A stretch of DNA of 64,000 nt, from positions 3,534,001 through 3,598,000 of the forward strand of contig OZ246008.1 of NCBI GenBank assembly GCA_965230525.1, given 5' to 3'. Position 1 is the first letter of the stretch; each line of letters starts with the position of its first letter. Shown here piece after piece: positions 36,043 to 44,713 of this stretch. The stretch is from GCA-002733465 sp965230525. GTDB lineage: Bacteria; Pseudomonadota; Gammaproteobacteria; Enterobacterales; Kangiellaceae. Made by a program: the position numbers and the translations under genes. The notes below the pieces were generated by a model. That model was not told the DNA's origin. It saw nothing but the letters and a program-made list of their open reading frames with translations, and searched no databases.

Positions 36043-37436
36043 CAGATTTTCTTAGCTTCCCAGTGTGGGAAATGTTTTCTGACCAATGCATTAAACTCTT
36101 TTTCAAACGCAGAGTAATCCGCTTTTTCGTCGCTATCAATGGATTGTGCAACCATACCCGCACCGACCGTCACATTTGAGAGCCTATCAATAATGATAAA
36201 TGCCCCGGTCATGCGATTGTCTTCATAAGGGTCGAAATGCACAGACTCGCTTAAGGTAAAGTGACAACGGCCGATTTCATTCAGCCCCAGCTGCGATGCT
36301 TCTGAACGATCTAAGGTATTAACATCAACTTTGTATCCGATCTCTTTGACATAACCGAATACCGATTGACTTCCCATTTTAATCTCATATTCTCGATCGA
36401 CATGCAGTGCTTCTTCGGTCATCCAAACCACATCAGCTCCGAAATCACGTGCCGACAGCGGCAGTTCATGGGGCCTCACCAGCATATTGCCCCGACTGAT
36501 ATCTATTTCATCTTCAAGAGTTAAGGTTACCGCCATGCCAGAACTTGCAGTATCTAGCTCACCATCAAAAGTCACTATTGATTTTACTTTGCTTTCTTTG
36601 CCCGACGGCAGTGTGCGTATGGTGTCACCGACTCGAATTTCTCCACCAGTGATAGTTCCACAAAATCCTCTGAAATTAAGGTTAGGACGATTAACGTACT
36701 GTACTTGCATTCTAAAAGGCAGAGATTTATTTCTATTGATAGACACCGTATTCAACAGTTTCATAAGTGTTGAACCGGGGTACCAGGTCATATTCTGACT
36801 TTCATTGACGACATTGTCGCCTTTCAAAGCAGAAAGCGGGACAAAACGTACATCATCAAAACTAAGCTTTTTAGCAAATTCTCGATAGTCTTTTTTGATT
36901 TGTTGATACGTCGCTTGGTCGTAATCGATTGCATCCATTTTATTAATGGCAACAATTACGTGTTTAATACCGAGAAGCGAACAAATGTAGCTATGGCGTC
37001 TAGTCTGTACTTGAACCCCATGGCGAGCATCAATAAGAATCACGGCCAAATCGGCAGTCGAAGCGCCAGTTGCCATGTTGCGCGTGTATTGCTCATGACC
37101 GGGGGTGTCGGCAATAATAAATTTTCTTTGTTCACTGGCAAAATATCGATACGCAACGTCAATGGTAATTCCCTGCTCTCTTTCAGATTGCAAACCATCG
37201 ACTAGTAGCGCTAAATCAAATGCCTCGTCAGTTGTATTAAACCGCTGAGAATCTTTTTCGATAGCCGCCATTTGGTCTTCAAAAATCATCTGATTGTCGA
37301 ACAATAGTCGACCTATCAGTGTCGATTTGCCATCATCCACACTACCGCAAGTTAATATGCGCAGCATGTCCTTATTTTCATGAACATTTAAATATTCTTC
37401 GATATCTGTTGCTACCAGAGATGTGTTATTCGACAT
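36042..37436 (-). CDS. cysN: sulfate adenylyltransferase large subunit (GTPase)
   Basis: The GTP-driven partner of CysD in forming APS. 464 residues with G1 GSVDDGKSTLIGR near 31-43, G3 DTPGHEQY, G4 NKMD and the EF-Tu-like domains II and III. It follows cysD and overlaps cysC by one base. The 120-bp gap to cysD holds a heptamer array, which is unusual because cysDN genes are normally tightly spaced. Confidence 0.97.
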   Translation of the reverse strand: MSNNTSLVATDIEEYLNVHENKDMLRILTCGSVDDGKSTLIGRLLFDNQMIFEDQMAAIEKDSQRFNTTDEAFDLALLVDGLQSEREQGITIDVAYRYFASEQRKFIIADTPGHEQYTRNMATGASTADLAVILIDARHGVQVQTRRHSYICSLLGIKHVIVAINKMDAIDYDQATYQQIKKDYREFAKKLSFDDVRFVPLSALKGDNVVNESQNMTWYPGSTLMKLLNTVSINRNKSLPFRMQVQYVNRPNLNFRGFCGTITGGEIRVGDTIRTLPSGKESKVKSIVTFDGELDTASSGMAVTLTLEDEIDISRGNMLVRPHELPLSARDFGADVVWMTEEALHVDREYEIKMGSQSVFGYVKEIGYKVDVNTLDRSEASQLGLNEIGRCHFTLSESVHFDPYEDNRMTGAFIIIDRLSNVTVGAGMVAQSIDSDEKADYSAFEKEFNALVRKHFPHWEAKKI

Positions 37437-37497
37437 CCTATAATTCCTTCAAAATCTTTTGCTTCTATTTCCGGTTTATTTATGCTCTTTGCGAGAA

Positions 37498-37540
37498 ACT
37501 CGCTACTCGCTACTCGCTACTCGCTACTCGCTAAAGCATA
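37498..37540. repeat. heptamer tandem array (actcgct)x6
   Basis: Six exact copies of ACTCGCT plus one base, in the gap behind the cysD stop (17 bp away) and before cysN. On the other strand the unit is a rotation of GCGAGTA, one base from the GCGAGTT array inside ugd. A flanking GCGAGAAACTCGC forms a short palindrome with the array edge. Confidence 0.95.
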
Positions 37541-37556
37541 CTAACGAGCGCAGCGT

Positions 37557-38459
37557 CTAAAAGTACCCTTCCATTTTCTTTTTCTCCATTGAGCCCGCCG
37601 AATCGTTATCGATAACACGCCCCTGCCGTTCAGAGGTCGTACATAGCAACATTTCTTGGATGATTTCAGGAAGCGTGGTTGCGTTAGACTCAACTGCACC
37701 TGTCAAAGGATAGCAACCAAGCGTTCTAAACCGAACCGATTTCATCATCGGCTTTTCCCCCTCCTCTAACGGCATGCGATCATCATCAACCATGATCAAA
37801 CCGCCATCTCGTTCAACCACTGGCCGCTGTTTGGAAAAATAGAGTGATGGAATTTCAATCTGCTCTTTATAGATGTATTGCCAAATATCTAACTCAGTCC
37901 AATTCGAAAGTGGGAAAACGCGTATACTTTCTCCTTTATCAACTTTTCCGTTATAGATATTCCATAATTCCGGTCGCTGGTTTTTAGGATCCCATCGATG
38001 TTTGTCGTCCCGGAATGAGTAGACCCTTTCTTTTGCTCGAGATTTTTCCTCATCTCGACGAGCTCCGCCAAAGGCGGCATCAAATTGATATTTATCTAAC
38101 GCTTGTTTTAGCGCTTGTGTTTTCATAATATCCGTATGCTTTGCACTTCCATGGGTAAAGGGGCCAACTTCCATTTCAATACCTTGCGGATTCTTGTGTA
38201 CAATTAGATTAAAACCATGCTGTTCCGCCATTTGATCCCGAAACTCTATCATCTCTTTGAATTTCCAATTGGTATCCACATGCATCAGCGGAAATGGTAT
38301 TTTTCCCGGATAGAATGCTTTTCGTGCAAGATGCAGTAAAACTGAAGAGTCCTTGCCAACCGAATAAAGCATCACCGGCTTCTGAAACTCAGCGGCCACT
38401 TCTCGAAATATTTGAATACTTTCAGCTTCCAGTTGGGCCAAATGGGTCATTCTTGTCAT
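37557..38459 (-). CDS. cysD: sulfate adenylyltransferase small subunit
   Basis: 300 residues of the ATP-PPi-lyase / PAPS-reductase fold (MLYSVGKDSSVLLHLARKAF with the SGGKDS-like PP-loop, then PLMHVDTNWKF). Ends with the family-typical EKKKMEGYF. With CysN it makes APS from sulfate and ATP. First gene of a leftward cysD-cysN-cysC set. The 325-bp divergent gap upstream should carry a CysB-type promoter, but I cannot mark a site. Two near Met codons (1 and 4) are possible starts. Confidence 0.97.
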   Translation of the reverse strand: MTRMTHLAQLEAESIQIFREVAAEFQKPVMLYSVGKDSSVLLHLARKAFYPGKIPFPLMHVDTNWKFKEMIEFRDQMAEQHGFNLIVHKNPQGIEMEVGPFTHGSAKHTDIMKTQALKQALDKYQFDAAFGGARRDEEKSRAKERVYSFRDDKHRWDPKNQRPELWNIYNGKVDKGESIRVFPLSNWTELDIWQYIYKEQIEIPSLYFSKQRPVVERDGGLIMVDDDRMPLEEGEKPMMKSVRFRTLGCYPLTGAVESNATTLPEIIQEMLLCTTSERQGRVIDNDSAGSMEKKKMEGYF

Positions 38460-38784
38460 AATTGTTAGTCTTTTATTTAAATTCTAAAACCGCATTAACC
38501 GACGATTTTAAGTAAAAATCCAATTTGCTGGTGATGATACCAGCTTTAAAACCATATATTCACATAATTTGTACTTATTCAGTTATAACAGAAGATTTTC
38601 ATTGCTGCTTAGAAAAATCGAAATCTAGACTTGCGAGCAGTTCAGAATGTTCTGCTTAAGTTCACAATTCGATACTAATAAATTGTCGATTCCGATAGAT
38701 TGGGGCTAGGTTCAAGTCTTTGATATTGTTAACATAGCGACCTTAAACCTCAATGATGATTCAACTCATTACAAAGGATAATTT
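38460..38784. other. divergent intergenic region between cysD and vanZ-like gene
   Basis: 325 bp, AT-rich, without a frame. It must hold the cysDNC promoter (leftward) and that of the VanZ-like gene (rightward). No strong -35/-10 pair or clear CysB motif was seen by eye. Confidence 0.4.
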
Positions 38785-39165
38785 TTGAACGCTAAACTGC
38801 TAATTCACTCGCTTGTTGGTGACAAGTACTCAACCGCTTGGAAGTTAATTTTCTGGGCAAACTGTGCACTTCTGCTGTACCTAACACTTTCGCCAGACGT
38901 CTATCACCGGCCCACCTTTTCAAACGTGGATAAGGTTTATCACTTTATCGGATTTGCCGCTTTCGCCGGATTTTTGGTGTTAGCCTACCCAAGATTAAAA
39001 GCTTGGCTAGCAATTGTTGTTGGTTCGCTATTGGGTGTATCAATAGAAATAGCCCAACATTTTATTCCTCACCGTGCCGCGAGCTTTGGTGACCTTGCTG
39101 CTGATGTCTTAGGCGCTGTTTTTGCGGTTGGCGCAGTGTTTTTAGTTAGGAAACAGGTGGAATAG
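38785..39165 (+). CDS. VanZ-like family membrane protein
   Basis: A 126-residue protein with four membrane helices (about 17-37, 48-67, 72-90, 100-121) and the VanZ pattern: LSPDVYHRP, then DKVYHFIGFAAFAGFLVLA, and SIEIAQHFIPHRAASFGDLAADVLGA. The last contains the conserved E-x-x-Q...R...D-x-x-x-N/D signature. Start TTG with AAGGA 7 nt upstream. Function of this family outside vancomycin resistance is unknown. A dispersed repeat element begins 2 bp after its stop. Confidence 0.85.
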   Translation: MNAKLLIHSLVGDKYSTAWKLIFWANCALLLYLTLSPDVYHRPTFSNVDKVYHFIGFAAFAGFLVLAYPRLKAWLAIVVGSLLGVSIEIAQHFIPHRAASFGDLAADVLGAVFAVGAVFLVRKQVE

Positions 39166-39167
39166 AT

Positions 39168-39227
39168 GGAGCTGGTTACCCACAGCACTCGCTTTGCTCG
39201 CGGGGGATGCTAAGCTGGGAGCTGGGA
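39168..39227 (+). repeat. dispersed core element plus two heptamers
   Basis: GGAGCTGG, then the 40-bp core (TACCCACAGCACTCGCTTTG continuing to ATGCTAAGCTGGGA), then two GCTGGGA units. The same order appears at 47953-48064 (+) and, inverted, at 41972-42042. It starts directly behind the VanZ-like stop codon. Confidence 0.9.
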
Positions 39228-39338
39228 AATTATTAAAAACCTAGACTACTATTGCATACAATTAGCTATATAAATCGACTTCAAAACCTTTTAGCGAAGT
39301 TACTAGCCACTCGAAACTAGTAACCCGCTACTGTTCTT

Positions 39339-40346
39339 TTATTTATTAAAATACTCTTTATACCACGCCATAAAGTTATCAATGCCGGTTTGTATTGAAG
39401 TATTAGGCTTAAACCCAACGGCTTCCTCTAATTCCGAAACGTCAGCACAAGTTGAAGGAACATCCCCTGCTTGCATTGGCATAAAGTTCTTAATGGCTTT
39501 TTTGCCAGCCGCATTTTCAATCGCTTCGACAAAGTCCATTAATTTAACTGGGCTATTGTTACCAATATTAAACACACGGTAATTAGTGTAGCTGGTGGCT
39601 GGATCAGGCTTATCGCCGCTCCACTCAGGGTTACCTTCCGGCGGGTTATCGAGTACTCGAACAATCCCTTCAACGATATCGTCGATATAAGTAAAATCAC
39701 GGATCATATCGCCATTGTTGAAAATATTGATCGGCTCTTCATCCAAGATCCCTTTAGCAAATAGGAACAATGCCATATCAGGGCGGCCCCAAGGACCGTA
39801 AACAGTGAAAAATCTCAACCCAGTGGTTTTCATTCCATATAAATGACTGTAACTATGAGCCATTAATTCATTGGCTTTCTTGCTTGCAGCATAAAGTGAA
39901 ACAGGGTGGTCAATGTTATGATGCTCAGAGAACGGCTGAAGCGTGTTCGCGCCGTATACTGAGCTAGATGAAGCATAAACCAGGTGATCGATTTTATGGT
40001 GTCTGACACCTTCCAAAATATTCAAAAAGCCTACAATATTGCTTTCCATGTAAACATGTGGATTTTCAAGGGAATAACGCACGCCCGCTTGTGCAGCAAG
40101 GTTGATCACGCCATCAAATTTGTGTTCAGAAAATAATTTTTCCATCGCTTCTTTGTCGGCAATATCCATCTTTATAAAAGAAAACTTATCGTTCTCTTTC
40201 AACATATCCAGTCTTCCTAATTTAATATTAGGATCATAGTAATCATTAATATTATCGATACCCACAACAGAGTCGCCGCGCGCCATTAGATATTTAGAAA
40301 CGTGAAAACCAATAAAACCAGCAGCGCCGGTAACTAAAACATTCAT
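39339..40346 (-). CDS. UDP-glucuronate 4-epimerase-like protein
   Basis: A 335-residue extended short-chain dehydrogenase: NAD motif TGAAGFIG at 7-14, GIDNINDYYDPNIKLGRL (typical of UDP-GlcA epimerases of the CapI/Gla type), active-site YAASKKANE with Tyr, and RFFTVYGPWGRPDMALF. It would convert UDP-glucuronate to UDP-galacturonate, using the product of Ugd encoded 2 kb upstream. The CapI/WbpP families are related, so the precise sugar is uncertain. Confidence 0.9.
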   Translation of the reverse strand: MNVLVTGAAGFIGFHVSKYLMARGDSVVGIDNINDYYDPNIKLGRLDMLKENDKFSFIKMDIADKEAMEKLFSEHKFDGVINLAAQAGVRYSLENPHVYMESNIVGFLNILEGVRHHKIDHLVYASSSSVYGANTLQPFSEHHNIDHPVSLYAASKKANELMAHSYSHLYGMKTTGLRFFTVYGPWGRPDMALFLFAKGILDEEPINIFNNGDMIRDFTYIDDIVEGIVRVLDNPPEGNPEWSGDKPDPATSYTNYRVFNIGNNSPVKLMDFVEAIENAAGKKAIKNFMPMQAGDVPSTCADVSELEEAVGFKPNTSIQTGIDNFMAWYKEYFNK

Positions 40347-40382
40347 TATAAAAACCTATAAAATAAAAACTATAAAAATTTT

Positions 40383-40528
40383 ACCACAGAGGCACAGAGC
40401 TCACTGAGGATAAAGAACTAAAACCTATCTGTTGTTATGTATAATCAGATTACAACGGGACTACCGTCGTGAACTGATTGCTCTGAGTATTTTAAACATT
40501 AAGTCTTTCTCTCTGTGTTCTCTGTGGT
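40383..40528. repeat. imperfect inverted repeat flanking 110 bp
   Basis: The left arm ACCACAGAGGCACAGAG (40383-40399) is mirrored by CTCTGTGTTCTCTGTGGT (40511-40528). The arms lie at the two edges of the gap between the epimerase and tviB-like genes. Similar CACAGAG-rich motifs recur in many bacterial genomes. The arms could form a long cruciform or RNA stem; the middle has no frame. Confidence 0.8.
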
Positions 40529-40543
40529 GAATATGCTTGTTAT

Positions 40544-41824
40544 TTAGATTCGCCAAACTTTTTTGCCTAGTCCAGCTAGCTCTTCCCTTGGCAAAATACC
40601 TTTTAGGTCAAACAAGCTACCTGACTCTGAGAGCATTGCGGAGAAATCCGATGCTTGTAATGCTTTGTATTGTTTGTGTGCGACGGCGACCAAAACCAAC
40701 TCACAGTCTTTGATGTCGGATAACTCAGTTAACTCAACACCATATATATCCCTAGCTTCTTTTGAGTCCGCCATGGCGTCATGGATAATAGGTTCGACAC
40801 CGTACTCTTTAAATTCTTTAATTAAATCCTCGACTTTAGAATTTCTTAAATCGGGGCAATCTTCTTTAAAAGTTAGTCCTAAAATCGCGACTTTTGCACC
40901 TTTAACCTTACGATCCTGCAAAATCATTTGCTTAACACAGCGATCAACAATTAATCCGGCCATATTGTCATTGATACGACGCCCAGCTTGGATCACTTCA
41001 GGGCGGTAGCCAACTTGCTCAGCTTTGTAGGTTAAATAGTAAGGGTCAACTCCAATACAGTGCCCACCGACAAGACCAGGTCTAAATGGCAGGAAGTTCC
41101 ATTTGGTTCCAGAAGCTTCGAGCACATCGAGGGTATCAATGCCCATTTTTTCAAAAATAACCGCTAATTCATTCATTAGTGCAATGTTCAAATCGCGTTG
41201 AGTGTTCTCGATTACTTTGGCCGCTTCGGCCACTTTAATGGTGGCAGCCTTGTGAACACCAGCAACCACGACGCTGCTGTACACCTCGGCAACAATGTCT
41301 AAAGTAGCTTCATCTTGACCAGAAACCACTTTAGTGATTTTTGTGAAGGTATGCTCTTTATCACCTGGATTAATTCTTTCGGGCGAATAACCAACGGTAA
41401 AGTCTTTGCCGCAAACCAAGCCCGACTCTGCTTCTAAAATAGGTACACAATCCTCTTCGGTAGCACCAGGGTAGACTGTAGATTCAAAAACCACGATATC
41501 GCCCTTTTCTAGTTGTTGTCCAATCGTTCTGGAGGCGGATAGCATGGGACGCAAATCCGGTTGATTCGCGTGGTTTATGGGTGTTGGGACGGCGACGATA
41601 TGGAAATCTGCATTTTTTAAATCGGCAGGATCACAGGTAAATAGAATATCAGTCGCCGCTAAATCTTCATCTTCAACTTCTAAGGTGCGGTCATGTCCGT
41701 TTTTTAACTCCTCGATACGTCCTTGGTTTAAATCAAAACCAATCACTCGATGAGACTTGCCAAAAGCCACCGCCACCGGCAATCCGACATATCCTAGGCC
41801 AATCACTGATATTTTTCTATTCAT
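40544..41824 (-). CDS. tviB: nucleotide-sugar dehydrogenase, TviB/WbpA type
   Basis: A 426-residue UDP-sugar 6-dehydrogenase: NAD-binding ISVIGLGYVGLPVAVAFG at 5-22, VAVPTPIN, ESTVYPGATEEDCVPILE, the catalytic-Cys motif GGHCIGVDPYYLTYKA, and the C-terminal domain. The TviB/WbpA group oxidises UDP-GlcNAc or UDP-GalNAc to the uronic acid for capsule or O-antigen; the DLRP and GGHCIGVDP forms match it rather than Ugd. The gene name is by subfamily resemblance. Ugd is encoded immediately upstream, so two uronic-acid routes run in parallel. Confidence 0.88.
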   Translation of the reverse strand: MNRKISVIGLGYVGLPVAVAFGKSHRVIGFDLNQGRIEELKNGHDRTLEVEDEDLAATDILFTCDPADLKNADFHIVAVPTPINHANQPDLRPMLSASRTIGQQLEKGDIVVFESTVYPGATEEDCVPILEAESGLVCGKDFTVGYSPERINPGDKEHTFTKITKVVSGQDEATLDIVAEVYSSVVVAGVHKAATIKVAEAAKVIENTQRDLNIALMNELAVIFEKMGIDTLDVLEASGTKWNFLPFRPGLVGGHCIGVDPYYLTYKAEQVGYRPEVIQAGRRINDNMAGLIVDRCVKQMILQDRKVKGAKVAILGLTFKEDCPDLRNSKVEDLIKEFKEYGVEPIIHDAMADSKEARDIYGVELTELSDIKDCELVLVAVAHKQYKALQASDFSAMLSESGSLFDLKGILPREELAGLGKKVWRI

Positions 41825-41971
41825 TTTTATCCTTTATTTGTTTCTTTGTTACTGAATTTTCAACCCGGCACAAGTAACTCGAAACTAGAAAACTAAAATT
41901 TTGTTTCAGTTCGACTCAGCTCAGTAAGCTTTTTTATTCCTCGCTTCCTTCGACTTCGCTCAGTGCACCGC

Positions 41972-42042
41972 CTAGCTCCTAGCTCCTAGCTCCCTGCTTA
42001 GCATACCCCGCGAGCAAATCGAGTGCTGTGGGGACCCAGCTC
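41972..42042 (-). repeat. dispersed core element plus three heptamers, behind ugd
   Basis: Read leftward from the ugd stop codon: GGAGCTGGG, the core (41997-42036), GGGAGCT, then three copies of a GAGCTAG-type heptamer (41992-41972), then GGCGGTG. The ugd stop TAG directly abuts the GGAGCTGG. Beyond the heptamers the leftward sequence continues with CACTGAGCGAAGTCGAAGG, another motif common in bacterial repeats. Confidence 0.9.
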
Positions 42043-43386
42043 CTAATTATATTTCTTCACCGATAACCCACGCCCAATCGCATAATAAGCAAAGCCTTTC
42101 TTAGCCATATCTGCCGGCTCAAACAGGTTTCGACCGTCAATAATGACATCATGGGTCAAACTTTCACTAATAAGCTCGAAATCCGGTGCTCGGAATTGAC
42201 TCCACTCAGTGCAGATAACTAAGGCATCAGCGTTCTTAAGGGTAGCTTCTTTCGTGCCACAAAGGGTTAAATCATCGCGCGCACCATAAATTCTCTGGCA
42301 CTCTTCCATGGCTTCAGGGTCATATGCCTGAACTGTTGCCCCAGCATCCCATAATGCCTCCATCAATACTCGACTGGATGCTTCTCGCATATCATCAGTA
42401 TTGGGCTTAAAACTTAGTCCCCAAAGAGCAATGTTTTTGCCCTGCAGTTGTCCGTTAAAGTATTCTGTTATATATTCGAATAATTTGTTTTTCTGACGGT
42501 AATTGACCGATTCCACAGCTTCTAAAATAGCGGGTTTATAATCGAGACTATTCGCAGTACGAACCAAAGCCTGAACATCTTTTGGGAAACAAGACCCGCC
42601 ATAACCACAACCCGGGTAGATAAATTGATAACCAATTCGTGGATCAGAGCCAATTCCATGCCGAACGGCTTCGATATCAGCACCCAAGCGTTCAGCTAAG
42701 TTCGACATTTCATTCATAAACGATATTTTAGTCGCTAACATACAGTTTGCTGCATATTTAGTCAGCTCAGCAGAACGCACATCCATCACAATAATCTTGT
42801 CATGATTTCGGTTAAATGGCGCATAAAGTTCACGCATTACTTCTTCAGCGTGAGGATCTTCAGTGCCGATAATAATGCGGTCAGGTCGCAGACAATCGCC
42901 AACAGCGGCGCCTTCTTTTAAGAATTCGGGGTTGGAAACAACGGAAAAAGAAAGTTGCGAGCTGCGAGTTGCGAGTTGCGAGTTAATACAATCAGTCACT
43001 TTGTCGGCGGTGCCGACTGGTACTGTTGACTTGTCGATGATAATTTTACGATCTTGCATATAAGTTGCAATGGTCTCAGCCACTGCCAATACATATTTTA
43101 GATCGGCGGAACCATCTTCATCAGGAGGAGTACCGACAGCAATAAACTGAACCTCTCCATGATTAACCGCACGTTCAGCATCGGTGGTAAAGTCAAGACG
43201 ACCAGCTTCATAATTTTCTTTTACCAATGGAGTCAGGCCGGGCTCATAAATTGGGATCACACCATTTTTTAAAGCATCTACTTTGGCTTGATCGACATCA
43301 ACGCAAACGACATCATGCCCAACAGAAGCCATTACAGCCCCTTGAACTAATCCAACATACCCTATTCCAAATACCGTTATTTTCAT
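42043..43386 (-). CDS. ugd: UDP-glucose 6-dehydrogenase
   Basis: A 447-residue enzyme oxidising UDP-glucose to UDP-glucuronate. Motifs: VFGIGYVGLVQGAVMA, STVPVGTADKV, FSVVSNPEFLKEGAAV, the catalytic Cys in YGGSCFPKDVQAL and the LSFKPNTDDMREASS helix. An odd stretch at about residues 136-146 is encoded by a heptamer array (see 42954-42984), yet the distance between flanking motifs equals that in Pseudomonas as I recall it. The stop codon abuts a dispersed element. Substrate comes from GalU, encoded upstream on the same strand. Confidence 0.95.
   Translation of the reverse strand: MKITVFGIGYVGLVQGAVMASVGHDVVCVDVDQAKVDALKNGVIPIYEPGLTPLVKENYEAGRLDFTTDAERAVNHGEVQFIAVGTPPDEDGSADLKYVLAVAETIATYMQDRKIIIDKSTVPVGTADKVTDCINSQLATRSSQLSFSVVSNPEFLKEGAAVGDCLRPDRIIIGTEDPHAEEVMRELYAPFNRNHDKIIVMDVRSAELTKYAANCMLATKISFMNEMSNLAERLGADIEAVRHGIGSDPRIGYQFIYPGCGYGGSCFPKDVQALVRTANSLDYKPAILEAVESVNYRQKNKLFEYITEYFNGQLQGKNIALWGLSFKPNTDDMREASSRVLMEALWDAGATVQAYDPEAMEECQRIYGARDDLTLCGTKEATLKNADALVICTEWSQFRAPDFELISESLTHDVIIDGRNLFEPADMAKKGFAYYAIGRGLSVKKYN
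42954..42984. repeat. heptamer array inside ugd (gttgcga)x4
   Basis: GTTGCGA, GCTGCGA, GTTGCGA, GTTGCGA and three more bases, wholly within the ugd coding sequence. It translates on the gene strand as NSQLATRSSQL. The unit differs by one base from the GTTGCTA arrays at galU and wzi. Confidence 0.95.
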
Positions 43387-43507
43387 CTAAATTTATTTAA
43401 CCTTTCCATAATTCCGATTTATCAATATCTGTAGCGAAAAGCTTTAACGACTAGGTCCCTTCGAATACGCAGTTCGACTCAGCTCGCGACAATGCTAAAG
43501 ACACCGC

Positions 43508-43584
43508 CTAGCAACTAGCAACTAGCAACTAGCAACTAGCAACTAGCAACTAGCAACTAGCAACTAGCAACTAGCAACTAGCAA
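43508..43584. repeat. heptamer tandem array (ctagcaa)x11 at the galU 3' end
   Basis: Eleven exact copies of CTAGCAA. The last two (43571-43584) are inside galU and supply its final codons and stop. Preceded on the left by ACACCGC, the same CACCGC that borders the heptamers at 41972. Exact copies imply recent slippage or strong homogenisation. Confidence 0.97.
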
Positions 43585-44473
43585 CTATCGATTTTAAATA
43601 TTGCCTAAACTCTTCACCCTTCTCTTCATGCCGCATTCCATATTCTACAAAAGCAGCCATATAACCTAATTTTGACCCACAGTCATGAGATTTACCGGTC
43701 ATATGAAAAGCTTCAACAGTTTCTATTTTCATCAAACTGGCAATAGCATCAGTTAATTGAATTTCCCCACCAGCTCCTGGCGGGGTAAAATCTAAAAGAT
43801 CCCAAATCTGCTCGGACAAGATATATCTGCCCACAACGGCTAGATTTGAAGGCGCTTCATCAATAGCCGGCTTTTCGACGACCTGGGTCATCTTAGCTGA
43901 TTCTCCCGACTCAATATGATTTCCTCCGCAATCTGCCACACCATAATTAGAAACGAGCTCTTTGGACACAGGTTCAACCATAATTTGACTTGCATTAGTC
44001 GACTTATAACGGTTTATCATGGCAGCAAGATTCTCGCTTTTAAGGTCACTAGCACCATCATCAATAAGCACGTCAGGTAATACAACGGCAAAAGGATTAT
44101 CGCCTACTAAAGGCCTCGCTTTTAAAACTGCATGCCCCAACCCTTTCGCTTCGCCTTGCCTTACATGCATTATAGTGACATCTTTCGGGCAAATAGCCTG
44201 TATTTCCTCTAATAGTTGACGTTTTACACGCTTCTCGAGAGTTGTTTCTAACTCAAATGATTTGTCAAAATGGTTTTCGATGGCATTTTTCGATGAATGA
44301 GTCACTAGAACAATTTCTTTTATTCCTGCGGCTACGCACTCATTGACAATATATTGGATTAACGGCTTGTCGACAATCGGCAACATTTCCTTTGGAATTG
44401 CCTTTGTTGCGGGTAACATTCTAGTACCTAATCCGGCAACTGGAATAACAGCTTTAGTGATTTTATTGCTCAA
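43571..44473 (-). CDS. galU: UTP-glucose-1-phosphate uridylyltransferase
   Basis: A 300-residue enzyme making UDP-glucose. Signatures: AVIPVAGLGTRMLPATKAIPKEMLP at about 8-32, DKPLIQYIVNE, VLPDVLIDD, EKPAIDEAPSNLAVVGRYIL and GGEIQLTDAI. The last codons (VASC and stop TAG) are read out of a heptamer array, so the C-terminus is probably not ancestral. It feeds Ugd, the next gene on this strand. Confidence 0.96.
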   Translation of the reverse strand: MSNKITKAVIPVAGLGTRMLPATKAIPKEMLPIVDKPLIQYIVNECVAAGIKEIVLVTHSSKNAIENHFDKSFELETTLEKRVKRQLLEEIQAICPKDVTIMHVRQGEAKGLGHAVLKARPLVGDNPFAVVLPDVLIDDGASDLKSENLAAMINRYKSTNASQIMVEPVSKELVSNYGVADCGGNHIESGESAKMTQVVEKPAIDEAPSNLAVVGRYILSEQIWDLLDFTPPGAGGEIQLTDAIASLMKIETVEAFHMTGKSHDCGSKLGYMAAFVEYGMRHEEKGEEFRQYLKSIVASC

Positions 44474-44642
44474 GCTTAAGTCCTTGTGATCTTATGTATT
44501 TAATTTAATTAATCCTTTTACCACCATCTTAACCGTTTCTTAAGGATAGATAGCAATCGGCTCAGAATTATCCACTTTTAAACTAAAAAGTAAATGACAT
44601 CCCTTCAGAATAGTACAAATTGGGTGAAAATATTCTATTTTC

Positions 44643-44653
44643 GGGAGCTGGGA
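44643..44653 (+). repeat. isolated heptamer remnant (gggagctggga)
   Basis: One and a half units of the GGGAGCT type, 60 bp behind the stop of the leftward GT4 gene (44714). It repeats the pattern of heptamers following gene 3' ends. Confidence 0.6.
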
Positions 44654-44713
44654 AAGAATAAAGGGATTCAAAGCGACTTCCGTACCTTAAACACCAAATA
44701 ACTAATAAATAGG

